Origin: Rhodospirillales bacterium
GTDB lineage: Bacteria > Pseudomonadota > Alphaproteobacteria > Rhodospirillales > Magnetospirillaceae
DNA length: 44,090 nucleotides
Direction of reading: 5' to 3'
Assembly: GCA_014380005.1 (NCBI GenBank)
Contig: JACMKT010000036.1
Coordinates: 1 to 44,090 of the forward strand
The translations under genes and the position numbers were made by a program. Numbering within the stretch: the first letter of the stretch is position 1; each line of letters begins with the position of its first letter. Positions 7,949 through 15,357 of this stretch are shown here, one piece after another. The notes under the pieces were generated by a model that was not told the origin of the DNA, searched no databases, and saw only the letters and a list, made by a program, of their open reading frames with translations.

Positions 7949-8167
7949 ATGAACGTCATTGCCAAACTCGCCCAGCGCGTGGTGGAAACCGCCAGCCTGG
8001 GCCTGAAGCAATCGGCAGAGCTTAACCGGCGGCTGTCATCGGGCCAGGTCGGCGGGCGGCGATACTTGCGCGAGGCGCTCGCCATCTGGCGCTATAGCCT
8101 CAAGAACTTCTGGCATCCCGAGCCCGATCCGGCCCATTCCGCCAAGGAATTGGTGGGGCGGCATTAA
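7949..8167 (+). CDS. 72-residue protein of unknown function
   Basis: A small basic protein starting at an ATG with a strong GGGAGGCGG ribosome site. It is largely helical (VIAKLAQRVVETASLGLKQSAELNRRL, then YLREALAIWRYSLKNFWHPEPDP), with no signal peptide or clear membrane span. Its TAA stop (8165-8167) overlaps the TAA of the convergent methyltransferase (8164-8166) within the sequence TTAA. The good ribosome site and the amino-acid composition support a real gene. No function can be given. Confidence 0.65.
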   Translation: MNVIAKLAQRVVETASLGLKQSAELNRRLSSGQVGGRRYLREALAIWRYSLKNFWHPEPDPAHSAKELVGRH

Positions 8168-8838
8168 GCCTTCGCCAGCACATTCACCCGCATGGGCTGC
8201 TCGAAGTTCCAACCGTCTTCGCTGCGGCTGCCATTGGCGTTGAACAGCGCCTGCAATTCCTCGCCCATGGCATCGAAGCGGGCTTCGCGTTCGCTATTGG
8301 CCGAGATGATGCGCTCGCGGAAGGCCGAGAACGTCTTCATGGTCATGGTGTGCAGGTAGCGGAATTCCTGCACCGGCTTCAGTACCGTACAGGCCTTCAG
8401 CGCCTGATAGGCCAGGGCGCGCACTTCGGTTTCGTCATCCACCGGGCGGCAGGTCTGGAAGAACAGGCCCTCGGCCAGGGGCTCGGAGATATAGACCTGA
8501 CCGCCGGGGCACAGCACGCGGGCGGCCTCCTCCAGGGCTTTGCCCATGAAGGCCGGCGGCACGTGGTGCAGCGAGTTGAAGAACACCACGATGTCAGTTT
8601 GACCGCTGGGGGCGGGCAGGGCTTGGCCGACGCCCTCGACGATCTCGGTACGGGGAACGGCAGCAGCGGCGCGGGCCTTGGACAGCTGATAGGGGCTGCA
8701 TTCCACCCCCAGCACCTGGGCGCCGAACTTCGCCATGTGGCGCACCAGCGAGCCGTCGCCGCAGCCCACGTCGATGACGCGCTTGCCTTCCAGCGCCAGG
8801 GTCTCCACGATCACGTCCGTATTGCGCCGCCGGTCCAT
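8164..8838 (-). CDS. class I SAM-dependent methyltransferase
   Basis: A 224-residue methyltransferase with the classical SAM-binding motifs: VIDVGCGDGSLVRHMAKFGAQVLGVECS (motif I and the acidic end of strand 2), TDIVVFFNSLHHVP (motif for strand 4) and VLCPGGQVYISEPL after it. This resembles UbiE/Methyltransf_11 enzymes acting on small molecules; the substrate is unknown. An earlier in-frame ATG exists at 8853, but GGAGGAAG lies between the two ATGs, ideally spaced for 8838. It is divergent from the YdcF gene with a 36-bp gap. Confidence 0.85.
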   Translation of the reverse strand: MDRRRNTDVIVETLALEGKRVIDVGCGDGSLVRHMAKFGAQVLGVECSPYQLSKARAAAAVPRTEIVEGVGQALPAPSGQTDIVVFFNSLHHVPPAFMGKALEEAARVLCPGGQVYISEPLAEGLFFQTCRPVDDETEVRALAYQALKACTVLKPVQEFRYLHTMTMKTFSAFRERIISANSEREARFDAMGEELQALFNANGSRSEDGWNFEQPMRVNVLAKA

Positions 8839-8874
8839 GGGCTTCCTCCACATTTATCAGCATTTGCTTAACTG

Positions 8875-9384
8875 ATGCGCACTGTCCCTGTCGAGAATTA
8901 CGATGCCGCCATCGTCTTAGGCGCCAGGATCCAGCCTGATGGCACCCCATCGCCGGCCACGACGCGCCGTGTCGCCCACGGGCTTGCCCTGTTGAATAGC
9001 GGGCAGGTGGGCGCGCTGTTGATGACCGGCGGCGCCACCACCACGGCCACGCCCGAGGCTTGGGTCATGCGGCACATGGCGCTGCAAGCGGGCGCGCCGC
9101 CTGAGCTTGTGCACACGGAGGATCGGGCGCGCAACACCATCGAGAACGCCCTGTTCTCACTGCCCCTGGTGCGGCTGCATGGCTGGCGCCGGCTGGTGGT
9201 GGTGACCGACTCTTTCCACCTGCCGCGTGCCCGCTATATCTTCCGCCGCTTCGGCCTGGATGTGGATATGTCCGGCGCCCGGCCTGAACAGCCCTCGCGC
9301 CATTGGTGGCTGGCCCATCTGCGTGAAGCGGCCGCCATCCCGTGGACCATCCTGCGGGTAGAGCGGGCGTTGCTGCGCCGTTAA
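8875..9384 (+). CDS. YdcF/DUF218 family protein
   Basis: A 169-residue YdcF-like protein. The family features are visible: AAIVLGARIQPDGTPSPATTRRVAHGLALL at the start, LLMTGGATTTATPEAWVMRHMA, the TEDRARNTIENALFSLPL segment and VTDSFHLPRARYIFRRFGLDV. DUF218 proteins have a Rossmann-like fold. Members are linked to envelope polysaccharide or vancomycin-sensitivity phenotypes (SanA, ElyC), and YdcF of E. coli binds SAM. Unlike SanA or ElyC, no membrane helix is present, so this one is probably cytoplasmic. The specific role is unknown. Confidence 0.82.
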   Translation: MRTVPVENYDAAIVLGARIQPDGTPSPATTRRVAHGLALLNSGQVGALLMTGGATTTATPEAWVMRHMALQAGAPPELVHTEDRARNTIENALFSLPLVRLHGWRRLVVVTDSFHLPRARYIFRRFGLDVDMSGARPEQPSRHWWLAHLREAAAIPWTILRVERALLRR

Positions 9385-9414
9385 GCGCATGGCGATCAGT
9401 GCCGCCCGTTTCGG

Positions 9415-9443
9415 TTGGCGCGGGCCAAGCCATTCTATATGCT
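9415..9443 (+). promoter_or_regulatory. candidate sigma-70 promoter for cimA
   Basis: TTGGCG (9415-9420), a 17-bp spacer and TATGCT (9438-9443) lie 37 bp before the cimA start. The match to consensus is moderate. Confidence 0.35.
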
Positions 9444-9480
9444 TGCTGTCCCCGCGTTCGCCATCACAGTTGAAGCCCCT

Positions 9481-11133
9481 ATGACCAGCAGCAACCGCGT
9501 CTATCTGTACGACACCACCCTGCGCGACGGCGCGCAGACCCAAGGTGTGGATTTTTCCGCAGCCGATAAGGCGCGGATTGCCCGTGCGCTGGATGCCCTG
9601 GGGCTGGATTATATTGAAGGCGGTTGGCCGGGCGCCAACCCCACCGACGATTCGTTCTTCTCGAACCCGCCGGTGTTCACCCGCGCCAAGCTGGCCGCAT
9701 TCGGCATGACCCGCCGCGCTGGCCGCTCCGCCGCCAACGACCCCGGCCTCAACGCGTTGATGGCCCATGAAGCGGTCAAGGTCGTGACCATGGTGGGTAA
9801 GGCCTGGGACTTCCAGGTCACCGTGGCGCTGGGCATCGAGTTGGAAGAGAATTTGCGCATGATTGGCGATTCCGTCGCCCATGCCTGCACCAAGGTGGGC
9901 GAGGTCATGCTCGACGCCGAGCATTTCTTCGACGGCTACAAGAAGAACCCGGACTTCGCTTTGGCGTCGTTGAAGGCGGCCTATGACAACGGTGCCCGCT
10001 GGATGGTGCTGTGCGACACCAATGGCGGCTCGCTGCCCCATGAGATCGACCGCATCGTCCGCGAGGTCATCGATGCCGGCATCCCCGGCAGTCATCTGGG
10101 CGTTCACTGCCATAACGACACCGATGCCGCCGTCGCCAATTCCCTGGCGGCGGTCAAAGCCGGTGTGCGTCAGGTTCAGGGCACCATCAACGGCTTGGGC
10201 GAGCGTTGCGGCAACGCCAATCTGGTCTCCATCATCCCCAATCTGATGCTGAAGATGGGGTTCGAGACCGGCATCGGCGAAGGCGACCTCAAGAATCTGG
10301 TGGGCGTCAGCCGCGCCCTGGACGAGGTGCTGGACCGCAAGCCCAACCGTAGCCAGCCCTATGTGGGCGGCTCGGCCTTTGCCCATAAGGGCGGCCTGCA
10401 TGTCTCGGCGGTGGCCAAGGACCCCAGCTGCTACGAACATATCGACCCGTCGCGCGTGGGCAATGCGCGCCAGATCGTTGTGTCGGATCAGGCCGGGCGC
10501 TCTAACATCGTCGCCCGCATGGCCGACCTTGGCATCGATATCGAGATGGTCAAGCGCGACGCCCTGGTGCGCGTGGTCGAGCAGATGCAGGTGGATTTCG
10601 ACCCACGCGAGGTCACCGATCTGGTGGATTTGATCAAGCGACTGGAGCATGAGGGTTACGCCTACGATACCTCCGCCGCCAGCTTCGAGCTGCTGGTGCG
10701 CCGTGCCCTGGGCCAAGTCCCGGAATATTTCATGCTGGAGCGCTACCGCGTCATCGACGAACGCCGCCGCAATGCGGTGGGCGAGTGGGTCACCCTGTCG
10801 GAGGCCACGGTGAAGGTCGAAGTCGGTGGCCGCGAGTTTATGCAGGTGGGCGAGGGTAATGGCCCGGTGCATGCCTTCGACGTGGCCCTGCGCGCCGTGC
10901 TGACCGGTGCCTACCCGGAATTGGTGGCGTTGGAATTGGCCGATTACCGCGTGCGCATCGTGGAAAGCACCGCCGGCACCGGCGCCAAAACCCGCGTCAC
11001 CATCGAGAGCACCGACGGCAAGGGGCAGCGTTGGACCACGGTTGGCGTGCACACCAACGTGCTGGAGGCGTCGCTAGAAGCGTTGCAGGATTCCATCGCG
11101 TATATGCTGTATACATTCCGGCAAGCAGCGTAA
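9481..11133 (+). CDS. cimA: (R)-citramalate synthase
   Basis: A 550-residue enzyme that condenses pyruvate and acetyl-CoA to citramalate, giving 2-oxobutyrate for isoleucine without threonine. The HMGL/isopropylmalate-synthase barrel opens with VYLYDTTLRDGAQTQGVDFS. GVHCHNDTDAAVANSLAAVKAGVRQVQGTINGLGERCGNANL carries the metal and catalytic signatures, and AHKGGLHVSAV marks the subdomain. The C-terminal ~120 residues (REFMQVGEGNGPVHAFDVALRAVL...) are the LeuA dimer/allosteric domain, here the site of feedback control. EGGWPGANPTD and the overall pattern fit the CimA group better than LeuA. The ATG at 9481 was chosen over an upstream in-frame start that lacks similarity. Confidence 0.9.
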   Translation: MTSSNRVYLYDTTLRDGAQTQGVDFSAADKARIARALDALGLDYIEGGWPGANPTDDSFFSNPPVFTRAKLAAFGMTRRAGRSAANDPGLNALMAHEAVKVVTMVGKAWDFQVTVALGIELEENLRMIGDSVAHACTKVGEVMLDAEHFFDGYKKNPDFALASLKAAYDNGARWMVLCDTNGGSLPHEIDRIVREVIDAGIPGSHLGVHCHNDTDAAVANSLAAVKAGVRQVQGTINGLGERCGNANLVSIIPNLMLKMGFETGIGEGDLKNLVGVSRALDEVLDRKPNRSQPYVGGSAFAHKGGLHVSAVAKDPSCYEHIDPSRVGNARQIVVSDQAGRSNIVARMADLGIDIEMVKRDALVRVVEQMQVDFDPREVTDLVDLIKRLEHEGYAYDTSAASFELLVRRALGQVPEYFMLERYRVIDERRRNAVGEWVTLSEATVKVEVGGREFMQVGEGNGPVHAFDVALRAVLTGAYPELVALELADYRVRIVESTAGTGAKTRVTIESTDGKGQRWTTVGVHTNVLEASLEALQDSIAYMLYTFRQAA

Positions 11134-11155
11134 AGGCGCGAGGCCTTTCTTTTTA
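11132..11155 (+). terminator. rho-independent terminator of cimA
   Basis: AAAGGC (11132-11137) pairs with GCCTTT (11143-11148) around GCGAG and is followed by CTTTTT. The stem begins within the cimA stop codon. Confidence 0.7.
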
Positions 11156-11203
11156 ATTCTCGTTATAGTAACTTCCCCTTCTCGTTTTAGGGGAGGGGTG
11201 GCT

Positions 11204-12010
11204 ATGGCTGAGTTGGGCGCGCTGAATTGCTATGAGCCCGAGGCATTGGCGGCTGCGTCGGTCATCATCGAGGGTGCCGACGTTCCGTATCCACCCATGC
11301 CGGCGCCGCCCTATCGCATGACCGAAAGCGGAGTGTGGCGGTTCCGCCAAGCCTGCCTGCCTGCCGCGCCGGGCTATTTCAGCGGACCGCGCCTGCTGAA
11401 CTGGACGACCTCTTTGCTGACCAAGGACGGCATCACCTGGATGAGCCTTGTCCCCATGGAGGTGGAAAGTCAGATGCCCCATCTGGCGGCTTGTCACGGC
11501 ACTGTGGTGGTGTGCGGCATGGGTCTGGGGCTGATGGCCTATGCGGTCTCGGCGCTGAAAGCGGTGACGCGCGTCATCGTGGTCGAACGTGACCCGGAAG
11601 TCATCGCCATGGCCCGCCAGTTCACCGGTTTCGACACTTGGCCGCAGCGCCACAAGGTGGAAATCGTCCAGGCCGATGCCTGCGAATACCGCTTCGACGG
11701 TGCCGATTTCCTGTATGCCGACATCTGGCCATTCTACCGCATGGATACCATGGTGCCCGACATGCAGCGCATGCACCGCAACATCCCCACGTCACGTTGC
11801 GGCTATTGGGGCCAGGAATTGGACATGGTCGACCACGCGCTTGCCCAAGGCGTGGCCCTGGAAGATTTCAACGCGCAGCATGTGGAAGAATTCTGCACGG
11901 CCACCGGCTTGCCGCTGATCGGGCTGGAGCAGGACAGCTATCCCATTCTGTGCCGGCAGGCGTCGGTGAACCCGGCTATCGGGGCGGTGCGGCGGCCTAT
12001 GGCGGCGTAA
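11204..12010 (+). CDS. spermidine-synthase-like / SAM-binding fold protein
   Basis: A 268-residue protein with a Rossmann SAM-binding core: VVVCGMGLGLMAYAVSALKAVTRVIVVERDPEVIAMA, then VEIVQADACEYRFDGADFLYADIWPF. This arrangement is like polyamine aminopropyltransferases and related methyltransferases, though the usual GGGDG is replaced by GMGLG, so the reaction is open. The C-terminal half (VEEFCTATGLPLIGLEQDSYPILCRQA) is not recognised. The ATG at 11204 follows GGGAGGGG. It is preceded by the cimA terminator and so has its own expression. A different role in small-molecule methylation is equally possible. Confidence 0.7.
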   Translation: MAELGALNCYEPEALAAASVIIEGADVPYPPMPAPPYRMTESGVWRFRQACLPAAPGYFSGPRLLNWTTSLLTKDGITWMSLVPMEVESQMPHLAACHGTVVVCGMGLGLMAYAVSALKAVTRVIVVERDPEVIAMARQFTGFDTWPQRHKVEIVQADACEYRFDGADFLYADIWPFYRMDTMVPDMQRMHRNIPTSRCGYWGQELDMVDHALAQGVALEDFNAQHVEEFCTATGLPLIGLEQDSYPILCRQASVNPAIGAVRRPMAA

Positions 12011-12070
12011 CGTGTCTTCGTGGTTCAATTAAAGCGCTTGTCCGAAGGTAGGTGGCTGTTTTTCAAAGAG

Positions 12071-12183
12071 GTTGTCATCTCGAACGAATGTGAGAGATCT
12101 CATCCTTGCACGGCATCGGCCAGTGCGAACTCCCCAACCGTTGTGCCAAGCGGAGATCCCTTACATTCGTTCGGGATGACAAG
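12071..12183. repeat. imperfect inverted-repeat element in the gap after the SAM-fold gene
   Basis: The arms at 12071-12100 and 12154-12183 are inverted copies matching at 26 of 30 positions, with the core CGAACGAATGT and an internal segment of 53 bp. Part of the right arm, GGGATGACAAGC, is repeated once more at 12190-12201. This looks like an interspersed non-coding repeat of the kind found between genes in many proteobacteria. It fills most of the 240-bp gap 12011-12250, where I see nothing else. Confidence 0.65.
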
Positions 12184-12250
12184 CGGGCGGGATGACAAGC
12201 GGGGCAAACGGCTGCTGCAGTCGTGCACCGGCATCCCCCCGCATCCCAGA

Positions 12251-13084
12251 TCACAGCGCGAACTCCGCATCCAAATCCGCCACACTCTTGCCGCCGCCGC
12301 TGGTTGGGACATAGGGGGCGCGGTCGCCTTTGAACAGCACCCCGATGTTGTAGCCGTCATCGGTCATCAGCCGCTTGGCCGCCGTGGCGGAATCGCTGGT
12401 TTCCGCCGCCGAGGGGCGGACCAAGGTTTTCCACTCGCGCTGTTCCTCGCGGAAGGTGACGCAGGGGCTCATGACCAGCACGAAGGAAAAGCCGGGATGG
12501 CGGATTGCTTCGGCGATGGTGGCCGCCGTGCCGTTGGGATCGCCCGAGAACGCGCGGGCAATGAAGTTGGCGCCCGCCGCCAAAGCGATCGCCAGCGGGT
12601 TGAACGGGGTCAGGCCGGTGCCGCCGGGCGGGGCCATGGCGGATGCGTCCCAATCGGCTTCGGTGGTGGGGCTGGGTTGGCCCTTGGTCATGCCGTAGAC
12701 GCGGTTATCCATGACCACGTAAGTCATGTCCACGTTGCGCCGACAGGCGTGCAGGAAGTGGTTGCCGCCGATGGAAAAGCCGTCGCCGTCGCCGCCCGCC
12801 ACCAGCACGGTCATGTCCGGCCGCGCCAGCTTCAGCCCCGCCGCCACCGCCAGGGATCGGCCATGGATGGTGTGGAAGCCGTAGGTGTTGGTGTAGGCGG
12901 GAATGCGCGACGAACAGCCGATGCCCGAGACAACGGATGTCTTGTGGGGCTCCAGCTCCAGATCGGCGAAGGCCTTGGTGATGGAGGACAGCACGGCATA
13001 ATCGCCGCAGCCCGGGCACCAGACCGGCTTGATATCGGATTTGAAATCTTTGGCCGTGTACGAGGCAGCGCAAGTGTCTGACAT
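12251..13084 (-). CDS. korB: 2-oxoacid:ferredoxin oxidoreductase, beta subunit
   Basis: The thiamine-diphosphate subunit of a 2-oxoglutarate- or related 2-oxoacid:ferredoxin oxidoreductase, 277 residues. It carries the CPGCGDYAVLSSI cysteine motif, SGIGCSSRIP, HTIHGRSLAVAAGLKLARP and the GGDGDGFSIGGNH thiamine-diphosphate/Mg motif. Together with further cysteines these give the [4Fe-4S] and cofactor sites. The gene starts 3 bp after the korA stop, so the subunits are co-translated. With ferredoxin the enzyme can oxidise 2-oxoglutarate to succinyl-CoA, or fix CO2 in reverse. 2-Oxoglutarate as substrate is inferred from the KorAB type of architecture. Confidence 0.9.
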   Translation of the reverse strand: MSDTCAASYTAKDFKSDIKPVWCPGCGDYAVLSSITKAFADLELEPHKTSVVSGIGCSSRIPAYTNTYGFHTIHGRSLAVAAGLKLARPDMTVLVAGGDGDGFSIGGNHFLHACRRNVDMTYVVMDNRVYGMTKGQPSPTTEADWDASAMAPPGGTGLTPFNPLAIALAAGANFIARAFSGDPNGTAATIAEAIRHPGFSFVLVMSPCVTFREEQREWKTLVRPSAAETSDSATAAKRLMTDDGYNIGVLFKGDRAPYVPTSGGGKSVADLDAEFAL

Positions 13085-13087
13085 GGC

Positions 13088-14827
13088 TTATTTCCCCATG
13101 GCAAGAAGACGCTTATGGATCTCGCCCGGACGGATGGGCAGCGGGCCAGCGCGGTGCAGCGATTGGCTGGCAGGGAAATCCTCGTACTCGCCGCGCAGGT
13201 AGCGGCGGAACTGGCCCAGATGGGACAATTCGACCACCAGCACCTTTTTGACGCCCGCCAATGCCTTCGCCATGTGCTCGGGCCGGATGGGATACAGCAG
13301 GCGGGGCGAGATCAGCTTGGCGTGGACGCCATCGGCGCGGGCGCGGGCAATGGCTTCGCGGGCGGCGCCGGTGCATGAGCCCCAGGTCACCACGGCCATG
13401 TCGCCGTCACCTTCAATGGTGGCCCAATGGTCGCCGAAATCATGGGCCGTCAGCTTGCCCAGGCGCTTATCCGATTGGGCGAAATGGTCGCTGGCTTGGG
13501 ACGAGGGCAGGCCGGTCTCGGTGTGCTCCAATCCGTCGGCGGTGTATTGGCAGCCGGGTGTGCCGGGGATTGCCATGGGCGACACGCCGGTATTGGTCAG
13601 GGCGTAACGCTTATAGGCCACACCCTCCGCCGGGCTGTCCGCCACCAGCCGCTTGCCGACGAAGGCCAGTTCCGCAGGCGCCGGAATGATGGAGCGGCTT
13701 TGGCCGAGGGCCTGATCGGACAGTACCAAGCAGGGCGTTTGCAGGGTCTCGGCCAAATGCACTGCCCATTGGGTGGTGAACAGGCAATCGCCGGTGGAGT
13801 TGGGCGCGACCACCAGATGGGGCGCGTCGCCATGCAGGCCGTAAAGCGCGATGTTGAGGTCCGATTGCTCGGATTTGGTGGGAATGCCGGTGCTTGGGCC
13901 GCCGCGCTGGACGTCCACCACTACCAACGGGGTCTCGGACGCGGTCGCCAAGCCCAGACCTTCCATCATCAGCGACAGGCCGGGGCCGGAGGTCGCCGTG
14001 ATGGAGGGCGCACCGCCATAGGACGCGCCGATGCACATGTTGATGGAGGCCAATTCATCCTCGGCCTGGACGAAGGCGCCGCCCAGCTTGGGCAGGGCGC
14101 TGCTCAGCCATTCCAGGATTTCGGTGGCCGGAGTGATGGGATAGGCGGCGCAGAAGCGGATGCCGCCGCGCACCGCGCCCAATCCGGCGGCTTCGTTGCC
14201 GGTAATGGTCCAGCGCTTGGGCTTGTCGCCGGTCAACGCACCCAGGCGCTTGGTCGCACCCATGGCAAGTGCCGCCTCGGCCCCCTTCTGGACCGCAGCG
14301 ACCGAGGCTTCGTAGGCGTCGGCGCGCTTCTTCTTCAGGGATTTGCCCAACACCTCAGTGACGGTGTGGATGGGCAGGCCGATCAGCTGGCAGATGGCGC
14401 CCAGGGCGATCATGTTGGGGCGCCCGCCGGGGATTTCCTTGGCAAGGTCCTTCATGGGCAGCGTGACGATGCGCGCCCCCGATTTTGACAGCACCTCGGG
14501 GACTTCGCCTTGGGCCGGGTCGGTGATGATGATGCTTTTCGGGTCCAAGGGCAGTTCGGCGGCAAAGCGGTGCACGTTCTGCCAATCCACCGCCAGCAGG
14601 ATTTCCGTGGTGTCGTCCACCGAGGTCACCGGCGCATTGCTCAGGCGCACCAGGGCCGCTGCCTCGCCGCCACGGATTTGCGGCCCCGAGGATCGCCCGA
14701 ACAGCGCGTAATAGCCGGCATCGGCAGCGGCATCCAACAGCATGTTGGCAGCCGTCATCACCCCGGCGCCACCACTGCCGCATAGGGCGATGGAGACGGA
14801 GCCGGACACTCCCGAATGTCTTGTCAT
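13088..14827 (-). CDS. korA: 2-oxoacid:ferredoxin oxidoreductase, fused gamma-alpha subunit
   Basis: A 579-residue fusion. Residues ~1-190 are the gamma domain (IALCGSGGAGVMTAANMLLDAA...GRSSGPQIRGGEA). Residues ~205-579 are the alpha/pyrimidine domain with FCAAYPITPATEILEWLS, SGPGLSLMMEGLGLATASETPLVVVDVQRGGPSTGIPTKSEQSDL and a C-terminal VVTWGSCTGAAREAI region. The gamma-alpha fusion with a separate beta subunit is the KorAB form seen in proteobacteria that use low-potential ferredoxin. In Thauera and Magnetospirillum such enzymes feed benzoyl-CoA reductase or nitrogenase. The ferredoxin gene is divergent, 224 bp away. Confidence 0.9.
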   Translation of the reverse strand: MTRHSGVSGSVSIALCGSGGAGVMTAANMLLDAAADAGYYALFGRSSGPQIRGGEAAALVRLSNAPVTSVDDTTEILLAVDWQNVHRFAAELPLDPKSIIITDPAQGEVPEVLSKSGARIVTLPMKDLAKEIPGGRPNMIALGAICQLIGLPIHTVTEVLGKSLKKKRADAYEASVAAVQKGAEAALAMGATKRLGALTGDKPKRWTITGNEAAGLGAVRGGIRFCAAYPITPATEILEWLSSALPKLGGAFVQAEDELASINMCIGASYGGAPSITATSGPGLSLMMEGLGLATASETPLVVVDVQRGGPSTGIPTKSEQSDLNIALYGLHGDAPHLVVAPNSTGDCLFTTQWAVHLAETLQTPCLVLSDQALGQSRSIIPAPAELAFVGKRLVADSPAEGVAYKRYALTNTGVSPMAIPGTPGCQYTADGLEHTETGLPSSQASDHFAQSDKRLGKLTAHDFGDHWATIEGDGDMAVVTWGSCTGAAREAIARARADGVHAKLISPRLLYPIRPEHMAKALAGVKKVLVVELSHLGQFRRYLRGEYEDFPASQSLHRAGPLPIRPGEIHKRLLAMGK

Positions 14828-14933
14828 GCTTGCTTACCCCCGAAGGCCCGCTACGAACGAGCCTGACCACGGTTGCCGCGAATCATACATGAAGTTCAGG
14901 CGGTCGCATCGGGAAAAGGGGGTGTTGGGGTAT

Positions 14934-14985
14934 TTCACAAAAGTGTGAATTGTCATTGTCAACGCAGCCCTGCGAGGGATATACG
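14934..14985 (+). promoter_or_regulatory. palindrome and candidate promoter between korA and ferredoxin
   Basis: TTCACAAAAGTGTGAA (14934-14949) has 6-bp inverted arms. Directly after it come TTGTCA (14956-14961), an 18-bp spacer and TATACG (14980-14985), a plausible sigma-70 promoter for the ferredoxin gene 66 bp downstream. The palindrome is placed to control either divergent gene. The regulator is unknown, and it does not match the FNR site TTGAT-N4-ATCAA. Confidence 0.4.
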
Positions 14986-15051
14986 CAAGGGGCATCGGTG
15001 CCGTGCCGCCGGCGGTCCCCCATGGGGAATCAGACAGAGGAAATTCGACGA

Positions 15052-15291
15052 ATGTCGCTCAAGATCAACGACGATTGCACCAGCTGTGACGCCTGCGTGT
15101 CTGTGTGCCCGAACACCGCCATTTCCGCTGGCGACGTTATTTACACGATCGACGCCGCCCGCTGCACCGAATGCGTCGGTGCCGAAGATAGCCCGCAATG
15201 CCAGCTGGTGTGCCCGGCTGACGCCATTGTCGCCGGTGCGGTGGAAAGCAATGACCAGCTGATGGCCAAGTACAAGGGCCTGCACGCTTAA
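15052..15291 (+). CDS. 2[4Fe-4S] ferredoxin, Allochromatium type
   Basis: A 79-residue ferredoxin that transfers low-potential electrons. The first cluster motif is CTSCDACVSVCP. The second is CTECVGAEDSPQCQLVCP, with eight residues between the second and third cysteines, the insertion that marks Allochromatium vinosum-type ferredoxins (the group of nitrogenase and benzoyl-CoA-pathway ferredoxins). The C-terminal extension is short. The ATG at 15052 has AGAGGA upstream. Its place beside korAB makes it the likely electron acceptor of that enzyme. Confidence 0.92.
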   Translation: MSLKINDDCTSCDACVSVCPNTAISAGDVIYTIDAARCTECVGAEDSPQCQLVCPADAIVAGAVESNDQLMAKYKGLHA

Positions 15292-15317
15292 AGGCTAAGG
15301 CCTGCTAGCTGCGAAAG

Positions 15318-15350
15318 CCCCTGGCGCGTTCTCCGCGCCGGGGGTTTTTT
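15318..15350. terminator. strong rho-independent terminator
   Basis: CCCCTGGCGCG (15318-15328) pairs with CGCGCCGGGGG (15334-15344), with one G-U pair and a TTCTC loop, followed by six T. It ends the ferredoxin transcript and lies 8 bp from the end of the convergent homospermidine synthase gene. Confidence 0.85.
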
Positions 15351-15357
15351 ATTGCCG

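Noticed and set aside
9157..11052. A 631-codon open frame antisense to cimA
   Set aside because: cimA is unmistakable on the other strand. The antisense product is a His/Gly/Ala-rich composition typical of GC-rich antisense frames.
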